Part shown: positions 29,290-37,574 of the stretch, in pieces | How the letters are laid out: every line of letters begins with the position of its first letter | Numbering within the stretch: position 1 is the stretch's first letter | DNA from: Algoriphagus formosus | GTDB taxonomy: Bacteria > Bacteroidota > Bacteroidia > Cytophagales > Cyclobacteriaceae | Reading direction: 5' to 3' | Length of the DNA: 64,000 nt | Assembly: GCF_002807035.1 (NCBI RefSeq) | Contig: NZ_NIUC01000003.1 | Location: 422,762 to 486,761 of the forward strand | The notes under the pieces: model-generated | What the model saw: the letters and a program-made list of their open reading frames with translations, nothing else | Database searches by the model: none | Told to the model about the DNA's origin: nothing | Program-made: the position numbers and the translations under genes

Positions 29290-29727
29290 ATGACATTCGA
29301 CTTCGACGATAATAAAGAGGATTACAATTTTCACCCTGTTCAGGTTACTTTGGATTCAGGACTTGAGCTAACCCTAAAGGGCTTTCATTTGGCCTTCACC
29401 TATGGAGGGCTGATGGAGGGAAATCCTTTAAAAGAAAGTGTTTTTGAATTTATCCAAGATGAGATACGAGTGCCAAAAAACTGGGGTGATCGGAAACTCT
29501 TCAGTATTTCAGCGAAAGAAGATGGGATCAACTCTCTATTACCTTTATTTTCATGCTACGCATATTTGACCAGCGATATACTGGCAGGAGATCCATTTGC
29601 GGATGGTTCAGAACTCGTAGTGCACTGGTTTGAAGATTCAATACAAGATCGTTCAATACCTCAAATCATAGAGGAAGCAGTTAAAGATCTGGATTGGAAA
29701 AATGAAGCTGATGACTTTTTGTATTAG
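29290..29727 (+). CDS. hypothetical acidic protein
   Basis: A 145-residue acidic protein with no recognised domain. It begins MTFDFDDNKEDYNFHPVQV and has a central GLMEGNPLKES loop. It lies alone on the plus strand between two leftward AAA/FtsZ-like genes. No signal peptide or membrane segment is visible. It may be an adaptor or regulator of its neighbours, but that rests on position only. Confidence 0.55.
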   Translation: MTFDFDDNKEDYNFHPVQVTLDSGLELTLKGFHLAFTYGGLMEGNPLKESVFEFIQDEIRVPKNWGDRKLFSISAKEDGINSLLPLFSCYAYLTSDILAGDPFADGSELVVHWFEDSIQDRSIPQIIEEAVKDLDWKNEADDFLY

Positions 29728-29836
29728 GCCTTGCTGATTTTCTAAATTCAAAAAATATCTATGAAAATCGGTTTCTGACAGCTCACTGGCATCGATCAAC
29801 CCTTCAAAAAGATCAAATTGGATTCAGGACGAAATA

Positions 29837-30481
29837 TTAACCTTTGAATAGTTTATAAACCCGCTGATCTAACATTTCATAAGCCTTTCGGATAGAGATA
29901 TTTCCAAAAGTTTTTCTGATTTCTTCACTATAGATTACCGAAGGTTCCTTGCCATTTTCTGCCAAAAGGTGTATAGCAAGATCGGCATGGGCACTTTTCC
30001 TACTTCCTTCAAATTCAAAGGGTAAAGTTCCTATCCATTCTAAATTTTGCTTTGGGTTTTGATAGTACAATCCAATCGACTGAAACAGCAATGTTCCAGT
30101 AGCTTTCCCCAAACCAGCCAAAAAGACCAAATCACCTTGCAGACTCCTTAAATGGTCATCGATTTCCGATGAAATAGGCAAAATGGGAAGGTTTCCGTTT
30201 TTTAGAATTTTCATTGAACCAATTGACTCGAAAAGAGAATCTGGAGGCGAAAACTCGATGAATTCTCCTTCTTGATTATGGAATGTTGGTCTTTCCCCAT
30301 CCATAAGCGTAACGGATTGAAAAGGAAGCTCTTTTATGTTCTTTGCTGCGAAATGGCAGGCGGCTGTTCCCAACGCGATTAAATGACGTGATTCTTTTTC
30401 ACTTTTTGCCAAAGAATGCGTTATCGCGAATGTGGACCCTGCTGCCAAGGAGAGTGTTTTAAGAAATTTTCTTCTTTCCAT
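29837..30481 (-). CDS. possible FtsZ/tubulin-like protein with Tat-like leader
   Basis: A 214-residue protein. Residues 1-25 look like a twin-arginine leader (ERRKFLKTLSLAAGSTFAI). From residue ~33 the sequence follows the FtsZ GTPase fold: LIALGTAACHFAAKNI for the first nucleotide loop, then DLVFLAGLGKATGTLLFQ where FtsZ has GMGGGTGTGA, then IGTLPFEFEGSRKSAHADLAIHLL matching the VTxPFxFEG segment, and a final helix AYEMLDQRV. The tubulin signature is altered (GLGKATGT), so GTP binding may be weak or lost. The C-terminal activation domain is absent. It is 41 bases behind the degenerate AAA gene, probably in one transcript. Confidence 0.5.
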   Translation of the reverse strand: MERRKFLKTLSLAAGSTFAITHSLAKSEKESRHLIALGTAACHFAAKNIKELPFQSVTLMDGERPTFHNQEGEFIEFSPPDSLFESIGSMKILKNGNLPILPISSEIDDHLRSLQGDLVFLAGLGKATGTLLFQSIGLYYQNPKQNLEWIGTLPFEFEGSRKSAHADLAIHLLAENGKEPSVIYSEEIRKTFGNISIRKAYEMLDQRVYKLFKG

Positions 30482-30522
30482 TGAATCAATAGAATTAATA
30501 ACCGTTAGAGATTTTAATTTTT

Positions 30523-31509
30523 TTATAGCAATTCTCCTTCAACTGAAAACCTCCATCCTCCGATAAAATCGAGTTTTACTTTTTCTGGCTTTTCCAATTT
30601 TGGAAGGTTGCTGGCCAATCTTGGGTATTGTCTAAAAACCGGATCAAAAAAAGCAAGAGCTTCTTTTTTTAGCTTGGGGTAGCTTAGTTTTTTATATATC
30701 ACATATAGGTGAAAATAGGATAAGGTACGAGAGGTTATCTCTACTTGTGTGGCTAAGATTTGCCTTCCTTGTGATTCGATGATTGGTTTGAGGGAAATTA
30801 CATTCATTACTGTCTGAATGGTTATACTCTCATCCTTTGAGAAAAAAATCAACTCTTTCTGGTTCAGTAAACCTTTCTCGACCAAATTTTTCAATTCATT
30901 AGGAAAATAACTTCTTCGGAAGTTTTCAAAGTTATTAGCAGGGTTCTCCCAAAGAAAATTGAACATCCCTCCGATATACTCAGCTTCAAACATTTCAAAG
31001 CTTGGGATGAAACTGATTATCAAATTTCCGTTCGCTCGAAGAGGATTTGACTTGGACGAAGGAAAATTCAATGATTCTCTTTCTTGGAGAAAATTGATCA
31101 CAGGCTTTCCTTCTTCGCATAGTCTTAGATTCTCATATTGCAATTCATAAAAGAATTCATAAAGTCCATCTGTTACAATCACCTTTGGAAATTCGGCATA
31201 GGTGTTTTGCATAGCCACAGCTTGAGATACTAAGGAAGGTCCATTTAGGTCTTGACTTTCCCAAAGGAAAATCGTTTCGTTCTGCCACTGTAGCAGCTCC
31301 AAAACATCGGTTATTATTTTTCTTGCCCTCTTTCTTTGCTCAAATCCTACTAAATGAATAAAATGAGCTTTGGCTTTTGACTGCTCATTATAGATGAAGG
31401 GCTTTAGCTTTTCTAAAAACTCCTCCAGAAAAAGGCTGTAGTTGGGATAAATTTTCGCAGTGGCTCGTTGGAGGAGCTCAAAAACCGGATCAATCTCTTT
31501 TGCTTTCAT
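30523..31509 (-). CDS. degenerate AAA/Clp-like protein without P-loop
   Basis: A 328-residue protein that reads like a relative of the ClpB-like protein at 27730-29073. Where that protein has INLWGMTGVGKTTFAREL, this one has IHLVGFEQRKRARKIITD, so strand and helix are kept but the Walker A Gly-Lys-Thr is gone. A hydrophobic strand at the Walker B place (KVIVTDGLYEFFYEL) and a C-terminal AFFDPVFRQYPRL, similar to the Clp GYDPxYGARPL motif, support the relation. It likely binds rather than hydrolyses nucleotide, perhaps as a regulatory subunit. This is inferred by eye alignment. Confidence 0.45.
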   Translation of the reverse strand: MKAKEIDPVFELLQRATAKIYPNYSLFLEEFLEKLKPFIYNEQSKAKAHFIHLVGFEQRKRARKIITDVLELLQWQNETIFLWESQDLNGPSLVSQAVAMQNTYAEFPKVIVTDGLYEFFYELQYENLRLCEEGKPVINFLQERESLNFPSSKSNPLRANGNLIISFIPSFEMFEAEYIGGMFNFLWENPANNFENFRRSYFPNELKNLVEKGLLNQKELIFFSKDESITIQTVMNVISLKPIIESQGRQILATQVEITSRTLSYFHLYVIYKKLSYPKLKKEALAFFDPVFRQYPRLASNLPKLEKPEKVKLDFIGGWRFSVEGELL

Positions 31510-31806
31510 AAAATATAATCTAAACCACCTGAATGTGAATTCAGGGGGTGGGGGTGGATAAAATTTTAATTAGTTTTTACCCCAGTTTTGATTTGGTCGA
31601 GGCACCCGTTTTTCAAACAATACACATTTATGAGCAAACTAACATTCTTGCTTTTTAAACTTGAAATTTTCAAACTTGCCAATAAAGAATTATTTACGCG
31701 GGATAAGTTATTTGATTAGCAAAGACTCAAATCCATTCAATTCTTGTTGCTCATTATTTTTGGATTATTGATGCTGGCTTCTCTCTTTACTGATTAAAGC
31801 CAGCGG
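31510..31806. other. intergenic stretch with one GC-rich inverted repeat
   Basis: Upstream of the leftward degenerate AAA gene. CCACCTGAAT (31525-31534) faces ATTCAGGGGGTGG (31539-31551), a likely hairpin in the leader. Nothing else recognisable. Confidence 0.4.
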
Positions 31807-32010
31807 CTATTCATCTTTCGCTATTGATTCGAATTCTTCAAGTAAGGATTTGTATTCTCCTTCATCTACATCATAGGTTTTGCGAGCTTTCTCTACTGTG
31901 AATCCACACTCTTTGATAAGGGTTCTAATCGCAAAATACGTTGAATATCTTTCTGACTTAGCCGTTTCTTGTAGGTGAAATCCATCATCACCTAATTTTT
32001 GATCTTTCAT
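31807..32010 (-). CDS. small hypothetical protein
   Basis: A 67-residue charged protein (MKDQKLGDDGFHLQETAK at the start, helical, ending in FESIAKDE). A GAAGAA stretch lies just upstream of the ATG. The helical arrangement SYFAIRTLIKECGFTVEKARKTYDV-like suggests a small DNA- or protein-binding helix bundle, but no family is recognised. It stands alone. Confidence 0.45.
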   Translation of the reverse strand: MKDQKLGDDGFHLQETAKSERYSTYFAIRTLIKECGFTVEKARKTYDVDEGEYKSLLEEFESIAKDE

Positions 32011-32301
32011 TTCTTCAATGTTTAAACTTTACATTATGATTAAAATTCATGCTATTTCCCAATAGGAACTGGCGGTAAAATGATCTATTTCATTTCCTAA
32101 AACACCTTAAAAAAAGTAAATCATTCCTAACCGATGAAATGACTGACGCAAACTGTCAGACCTTCCTTATTCTTACTCGGATTTCTATTTATTTCGTTCG
32201 ATCTTGATCTCAGATTAAAAATTTCCTCACAAGAAGTATCGAACAAGGGCAGGCCAAAATGACTTTTGAGAATCAATCAGTTCATCAGAAAATTATATCA
32301 T

Positions 32302-32382
32302 ATGGGACTTTTAGCTGTGATTTACGGGATCGGTTTGATCATTGCCGGTATCTACTTATTACAAAGAGAGAGTAGGAGATAA
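32302..32382 (+). CDS. 26-residue single-pass membrane peptide, or 5' end of a frameshifted gene
   Basis: MGLLAVIYGIGLIIAGIYLL is one complete membrane helix followed by QRESRR and a stop. The frame overlaps the next gene in a different phase at a GAGAGAG run. Either this is a free micro-protein or the N-terminal anchor of the following protein separated by a two-base slip. Confidence 0.35.
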   Translation: MGLLAVIYGIGLIIAGIYLLQRESRR

Positions 32383-32413
32383 AGAGATCCTTAAGATAAA
32401 AACCAAATCATTC

Positions 32414-32815
32414 ATGAACATCCGCGACCTGACATTTAATGACGGCAAAACCCAATTGGTAAAAAGCCCTTTACTTGGGCCTGTCTTCTATTGGATGGAT
32501 AACCTGATTGGGGATTTGACTGAGGATCAGCTCTGGGAATGGTTGAATCATTTTTATGATGTCGGTCCAACTGAAGAACAGGTTGAAGAACTTGGACAAA
32601 TTGTCAATCCTGAAAACAAGGAAGAGTTGGACTATGACCCACACTGGAAGCTTTGGTGTGCATTTGATTTAATTTGGCAGAATAATTATGACGACTGGAA
32701 AAGTCGAGGTTATAATCCTGCAGTCACGGGTGGATGGTATTGGAGAAGGGAAGAAAAACGAATGCAAGAAAGAGTGAGAGCTGTAGAAAATGCCAAGAAG
32801 CAAGGAAAGAAGTAA
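32414..32815 (+). CDS. hypothetical protein
   Basis: A 133-residue protein from the ATG at 32414. The open frame extends back to a TTG at 32342, inside the membrane-peptide frame. It is rich in tryptophan and acidic residues (EDQLWEWLNHFYDVG, HWKLWCAFDLIWQNNYDDW) and ends in a basic helix. No family is recognised. The next gene starts in its last codons or shortly after, so the two are probably coupled. Confidence 0.5.
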   Translation: MNIRDLTFNDGKTQLVKSPLLGPVFYWMDNLIGDLTEDQLWEWLNHFYDVGPTEEQVEELGQIVNPENKEELDYDPHWKLWCAFDLIWQNNYDDWKSRGYNPAVTGGWYWRREEKRMQERVRAVENAKKQGKK

Positions 32816-32834
32816 TCAACTAAACTATGAAACC

Positions 32835-33032
32835 ATGACCAAAAAAGTAGAACCGTCTCTAAAAGAGCAATTAGACAAGGAGTATCGTAGAGCTTACATC
32901 AATTCCTTTCTCTCGCCTGAATACGACGAGCATATACCCGTTGTCGATGAAAGTTTTTTTGAGAAAATGTACGGAAAAGAAAGGTATCAGAAAATGAAAG
33001 AAAGACTTGCTGAGAGGCTATCTGAAATCTAA
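32835..33032 (+). CDS. small hypothetical protein
   Basis: A 65-residue charged helical protein (MTKKVEPSLKEQLDKEYRRA at the start, YQKMKERLAERLSEI at the end). The frame can be opened at 32790 within the preceding gene, but the ATG at 32835 gives the more natural start. No domain is recognised. It is likely cotranscribed with the preceding gene. Confidence 0.45.
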   Translation: MTKKVEPSLKEQLDKEYRRAYINSFLSPEYDEHIPVVDESFFEKMYGKERYQKMKERLAERLSEI

Positions 33033-33180
33033 TAAAGCTCCGGAATTTTAATTATTTAAACAGTTTCTTATTAGAAGAAATACTAACACAACTTTTTATT
33101 TCCAGACTAAACTCGGCGCGAAATTGAATTCAAACTTCACTTCAGAAAAAACCCCTATTTATAGAGGATGAATATGATGC

Positions 33181-33531
33181 TTAGCCCTTCATAGGAGTGT
33201 AAATTGTCCGAATACTTGATTTTGTTTTGATTGATCCATGAATGTTCTCAGTATTGTCTAAGACCTCGTACTGAATAGAAATGTATTTGTAGACGGCTTG
33301 CCAATGCTTACCAAATATTTTTTTTAGAATTGGTGTTAATTCATTCTTGCCTTCGACTTTTCCCTGAACAACCATCTCAAATTTCGGATCAGTGGAATCT
33401 AACCTGTAAATGATATGATTTGATTTTTCAATTAATTGAGATAATAAAATAAGGATTTTGCTACTTGTAGCTGAAGCGCTGTAGCTAAACGTTATTCTGG
33501 TTTGATGTTCAGTATTTTCGATATCATTCAT
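33181..33531 (-). CDS. hypothetical protein
   Basis: A 116-residue soluble protein, apparently alpha/beta, with no recognised motif. It lies 39 bases downstream of the PLD/MIT_C-like gene on the same strand, so it may be the third gene of that operon. No toxin, antitoxin or nuclease motif is visible. Confidence 0.5.
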   Translation of the reverse strand: MNDIENTEHQTRITFSYSASATSSKILILLSQLIEKSNHIIYRLDSTDPKFEMVVQGKVEGKNELTPILKKIFGKHWQAVYKYISIQYEVLDNTENIHGSIKTKSSIRTIYTPMKG

Positions 33532-33570
33532 TTGAAAATCATAATATCTAATTCATTTAAAAAATAAAAT

Positions 33571-34563
33571 TTAGTATTCAATTTCAAAAAGGCCATTCTC
33601 CAGCTCACCCACAGAATCAAATAAGGAACGGCTTGATTTAAGCCAACTTTGAATCTCAATTAAACGCTTTGAATAGGCCTTTGCGACATCCAGATCCGAT
33701 AGAAAGTAAATATTCAAATCTATTGATCTATTCCCATCCAGCTTTTCCGATAAATTGTAAAAATTAAATCCGCCTTGGCAACTCATATAGTAGAAATCGG
33801 TAAAAAGATACCGATCATGTGTAAAGGTTTTTCTTATGTAGGCAATTGAGGTGCGAAATCGAATTTTTGGAAATTTAGCCCCCAATATGCTCTGAATCTC
33901 TGTTGAATCTTTTACCTTCTTCTTGGAATAATCTTTAGTTTCTTGATCGTATCTCACAAATAACATCAAAGAAACTTCAGCTGCCATTTTAGGATCTATC
34001 AGACCTTCGATTATTCTGGTCAAATTTAGTTTTGATTGATCCAATCTCTCCAAAAAGTATGGATCCACTATTAGTATATTTTTGATCGGAATTTTTTGTA
34101 GGTTAAGACCTTTCCAACCTGAAAAATCTGATCCAGGACCACCTACCTTATAGATGGTTCTTTTCTGATTAGATAGTTTTTTCCAGTCACCGGGTAGTTT
34201 TGAAAGGCTAAAAAATGGTTTTTCTGATTTTGGTTTCAAGGATGAATCGAGACTTAAATGAAAATGTATTTTTCTGTCCCAAGGATCATTTGAAATTTGG
34301 TTCAAATCGGATATTTTCCTTGTTCTAAAACCCTGAGTGGCATACTTGTCTAAAACTAAACGTAAAAAGAAGCTTTTCTCAATATCCTCTTTATTCACTT
34401 CCACGTTTAAGCCTTCAATCGTTGCATAGGCACCTTTGAGAAACTTCGTGAATTCAATTCGTAATAAAGCAATTTCATCATCCGAAAGACCGTGTTTATA
34501 CATTTCTTCCAGGTTTGAAAAGTCCTTTTCATTGATGATTACGTGACTTGGTATAGTGTTCAT
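33571..34563 (-). CDS. PLD/MIT_C-like protein paired with AAA ATPase
   Basis: A 330-residue protein whose C-terminal half has a phospholipase-D-like or MIT_C-like pattern: KNILIVDPYFLERL near residue 170, a central strand VSLMLFVRYD, and THDRYLFTDFYYMSCQGGFNFY near 255. Only one H-D-R motif is seen and no full HxKxxxxD pair, so it may bind rather than cut. The N-terminal half is unrecognised. Its ATG shares one base with the TGA of the upstream ATPase gene (TGATG), implying coupled translation and a two-component system. The role as effector is inference. Confidence 0.5.
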   Translation of the reverse strand: MNTIPSHVIINEKDFSNLEEMYKHGLSDDEIALLRIEFTKFLKGAYATIEGLNVEVNKEDIEKSFFLRLVLDKYATQGFRTRKISDLNQISNDPWDRKIHFHLSLDSSLKPKSEKPFFSLSKLPGDWKKLSNQKRTIYKVGGPGSDFSGWKGLNLQKIPIKNILIVDPYFLERLDQSKLNLTRIIEGLIDPKMAAEVSLMLFVRYDQETKDYSKKKVKDSTEIQSILGAKFPKIRFRTSIAYIRKTFTHDRYLFTDFYYMSCQGGFNFYNLSEKLDGNRSIDLNIYFLSDLDVAKAYSKRLIEIQSWLKSSRSLFDSVGELENGLFEIEY

Positions 34564-36215
34564 CAATTGGAATTTGAATTATACAAAAATGCCAATAACC
34601 GCGGAATCTCATCAAAGAATCCTTCACCGAATTCATTCGAAAGCCTGCCATCTCTCATGATCTCAATTTCCCGATAAGGAGCCTCCTCAAAATCTTCTGT
34701 ACCAGGTTGATTGAAATAATAAATTTTGGTTGCATTCGATGGGATCTTCTTGGTAGCTGTCAAATATTGGAAATTTCTAATCATGTATTCGCTATGCGTT
34801 TCAATAATGAACTGGATATTAAAAGTCCTTGCTGCATCAATAATTAGTTCAGCCAGTTTGGACTGATATGAAGGATGGAGATTACTTTCAGGTTCTTCCA
34901 AAAGAAAGGTGTTTTCAATTTTATCTTCCCAAGGCAAATCCAATCCCCTGCACTGATGTGCTATTAATGCGATTTTTACAATTATGGGAACCAGTTGGGT
35001 AAATCCAAAACCTAAATCAGCCAACAAAACTTTTTGGCCATTTTTTAAAATAAAAATCTCAGTTGCAACTCCTTGATGTCTCTTCACCTCTAAACCTTCA
35101 CCAATTTTGAAATGTTCCAGAGACCTTTTTACAAACCTTTTAATGTCTGGAGTATTATCGAAATCAATTTTGGAGTAATTAATTAATAAAGAATTAATGT
35201 CGACTATCGAGGAATTATTGGCATAAAGCCTTTCTGAATTAGCTCTTATTGATGAAAGTGAATTCACAAATTTGAATTTCTCATTGAAGTTACTCAATGA
35301 GGTGATCAATTCTTTTTTCAAAAAATCTTTAAAAATGAATTCCCCAAGAGTGCTTAATTCCAAGTTTAATTTTTTGTCATACAATAAAAACCATTGGTCA
35401 AGATCATTAAGTAGCATTTCAGCAACTTCAATAAATTTTAAATCTGTCCCAATTACCCCTGCCATATCAAGAGAATTTCCAATTTCTCTCATTCCTTTTA
35501 TTCTTTCAAGAATTGCATTTTTGACATCTTCATTTAATGAGGAAAACCCTCTAATCAATTCTTTTGAAGAAAATTCCTCATATGGAAAATATGTTGATTT
35601 ATGGTTGTTTGAATAAAATGATTCGAAAATATTGGCTCTTTCTTCGTTTGGGTTTGGAAATAAATTAGATAAAATTGATTCTTCATCTTGAAGCTCTTCC
35701 TCACTTTTTCTTTTATCAGAAAAGTATTGCTGATTGAATTTCTCAGAAAAGTAGCCAATTAGATACTCCAGATCCAATTTCACTTTCCATTTCACATCCA
35801 ATAGGTCAAATTTCATTGAAATGATTGGGGTTTCCCCTTCAACCAAAACCCTTAAACCTGTAAGTACCCCCGATTCTTGTTCGTTTTTTGTAACCGAATA
35901 CTCAAGTTCTAATAGTGTTTGAAAATCAATGCTTCGTAAATCAAAATCAAAAATGAGTCGAATTGAATTATCCGCTGAATCAATATTTTTTGTTTGTGAA
36001 AAGGTCCCCAAATTATGCCTTCCTCCAACAAAGTTTAATTCATTCAACTCTTTAGTGGACTCTAAGCTACTTTGCATTAATTGCAAAGCCTTAATTAGGC
36101 TGCTTTTCCCGGAGTTGTTGATCCCTGTCAATATCGTAATTGGGGCTAATTCAAAAACAGTCTTTTCTTTAAAAAGTCGAAAGTTTTCTAATCCGATAGT
36201 ATGGAGGTAGGGCAT
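34563..36215 (-). CDS. OLD/DUF3696-like AAA (ABC-type) ATPase
   Basis: A 550-residue SMC/ABC-type ATPase of the kind common in defence loci. It begins LHTIGLENFRLFKEKTVFEL and has Walker A ILTGINNSGKSSLIKAL near residue 33, an insertion of helical sequence, then LLADLGFGFTQLVPIIVKIA (signature region), Walker B NTFLLEEPESNLHP near 450 and a switch His in FIIETHSEYMIRNF. No Toprim domain follows, so it is not an OLD nuclease. It is coupled to the downstream PLD/MIT_C-like gene. It is divergent from brxA. Confidence 0.75.
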   Translation of the reverse strand: MPYLHTIGLENFRLFKEKTVFELAPITILTGINNSGKSSLIKALQLMQSSLESTKELNELNFVGGRHNLGTFSQTKNIDSADNSIRLIFDFDLRSIDFQTLLELEYSVTKNEQESGVLTGLRVLVEGETPIISMKFDLLDVKWKVKLDLEYLIGYFSEKFNQQYFSDKRKSEEELQDEESILSNLFPNPNEERANIFESFYSNNHKSTYFPYEEFSSKELIRGFSSLNEDVKNAILERIKGMREIGNSLDMAGVIGTDLKFIEVAEMLLNDLDQWFLLYDKKLNLELSTLGEFIFKDFLKKELITSLSNFNEKFKFVNSLSSIRANSERLYANNSSIVDINSLLINYSKIDFDNTPDIKRFVKRSLEHFKIGEGLEVKRHQGVATEIFILKNGQKVLLADLGFGFTQLVPIIVKIALIAHQCRGLDLPWEDKIENTFLLEEPESNLHPSYQSKLAELIIDAARTFNIQFIIETHSEYMIRNFQYLTATKKIPSNATKIYYFNQPGTEDFEEAPYREIEIMRDGRLSNEFGEGFFDEIPRLLAFLYNSNSN

Positions 36216-36375
36216 TTTTGATTCGTGGTTATAAAATTTTGAAAGTGAAAACTACTGCCTTTTTAAGAATTGGCAAAATGCATTCTTATCCGAAATGTCA
36301 AATCGTTTGAAAATGAAGTAGAGTTTAGCCTTCCTTTTCCCTTTAGAAATTCTATTTTTAAGACTCAATCCACCC

Positions 36376-36987
36376 ATGAAAACTCCAAAATACATAGCCC
36401 TTACCTCTGGAGCGCTGCTTTTCAATGAGTTCGAACAGCTGATTCCAATTCTTGAGCAGGAAAACCAAATAGAACTCCTTAACCAAGAATCTAAGGCTAA
36501 TCAGTTTATGCGAATCAAAACTGAATCTGCTCGCAAAAGAATCATCACTGAAATCAAGCGCCGGATTGCTAACCTACCATCAGGGTTTTGGTCATTTTAC
36601 GAAACTGCTACTTTTGACCAACGAAATATTTTGTTATTTTTCATCGTACTTAAGAACTATGAAATCACAAAGGATTTTCAATTTGAAGTAGTGCTTGCTA
36701 AGTGGAAAAGATTGGAAACGACCTTGGATACCTTTGATCTGCAAATGAGACTGGATGTTTTGGCATCTGTTGAAGAAGATATTATGGAATGGTCGGATTC
36801 TACTCGGTTGAAAGTAATTACTGTCTTTTTGAGATGCTTGCGAGAAGTTGGAATTTTAAATAGAGGCAAACTTCAAAAATTACCAGCCCAATCCTCTGGA
36901 TTTTGGGAATTCTTCATCCAAATCGGTGAAGCTTGGTTTCTTGATGCATGCTTATTATCAAAAAATGAACGTGAACTGATCAGATGA
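36376..36987 (+). CDS. brxA: BREX protein BrxA (DUF1819)
   Basis: First gene of a type I BREX phage-defence locus, 203 residues, the usual size. BrxA is a small helical DNA-binding protein (NusB-like fold) in characterised systems. Features seen are an early SGALLFNEFEQLIPIL, the basic KRIITEIKRRIANLPSGFWSFY and the C-terminal IGEAWFLDACLLSKNERELI. It overlaps brxB by four bases (ATGA). A 160-base gap separates it from the divergent ATPase gene and presumably holds the BREX promoter, though no consensus element is obvious. Confidence 0.85.
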   Translation: MKTPKYIALTSGALLFNEFEQLIPILEQENQIELLNQESKANQFMRIKTESARKRIITEIKRRIANLPSGFWSFYETATFDQRNILLFFIVLKNYEITKDFQFEVVLAKWKRLETTLDTFDLQMRLDVLASVEEDIMEWSDSTRLKVITVFLRCLREVGILNRGKLQKLPAQSSGFWEFFIQIGEAWFLDACLLSKNERELIR

Positions 36988-37574
36988 CTGTAGCCGAACT
37001 TTACGAAAAGCTTTCTAACAAGGACTTTCAAGACTACAATACAGCCAAGCTTTTCTGGCCGGTTTATATGTATGGCTATGATCCAAAGGACGAGTATAAA
37101 ATACGCCAGGAAATTTTGGATATCAGGGATCGACTTCATCGACCAAACAATTATCTGAATGTCCTTACTCTGGATATATTCGAGGAGTTTTTAGCCTTTT
37201 TGGATAGTGAGAAGTTTGGGAAAAAGAACAAATTAGAATTCTATCTGGAAATTGAATCAAGCAAACCGGATAAGGTTCACCAGGCTCTTTTGAAAGATGC
37301 AAATGATTCCAAATTTTTAGATTGGATTCATAAAAGGATTACAGCTCACTTGGAAGCTTCTGAAAAGTTTGAAGTAGCCTACGTCTTTATTTACGGTTGG
37401 GGGGCAATTTTCCCTTATCTCCGTACCAGTAAGTTTTTGAACAATTTTGAAAAAAATGTCGGGAAGTATAAGATCATCGTCTTTTACCCCGGAAAAGTGA
37501 AACCACGCTATAATCTTTTCGGACTGGTAGACGATGAAAATCTCTACCGGGCCACCACTTTAATCAATGAGTGA
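36984..37574 (+). CDS. brxB: BREX protein BrxB (DUF1788)
   Basis: A 196-residue DUF1788 protein, a small component of type I BREX thought to bridge other subunits. Family-like stretches are ILDIRDRLHRPNNYLNVLTLDIFEEFL, AYVFIYGWGAIFPYLRTSKFLNNFE and the ending KIIVFYPGKVKPRYNLFGLVDDENLYRA. It overlaps brxA by four bases and brxC by eight, so brxA-brxB-brxC are translationally coupled. Confidence 0.85.
   Translation: MTVAELYEKLSNKDFQDYNTAKLFWPVYMYGYDPKDEYKIRQEILDIRDRLHRPNNYLNVLTLDIFEEFLAFLDSEKFGKKNKLEFYLEIESSKPDKVHQALLKDANDSKFLDWIHKRITAHLEASEKFEVAYVFIYGWGAIFPYLRTSKFLNNFEKNVGKYKIIVFYPGKVKPRYNLFGLVDDENLYRATTLINE

Noticed and set aside
34563..36215. OLD nuclease or PARIS AriA/AriB pair
   Set aside because: No Toprim domain in the ATPase and the partner is PLD/MIT_C-like rather than DUF4435.
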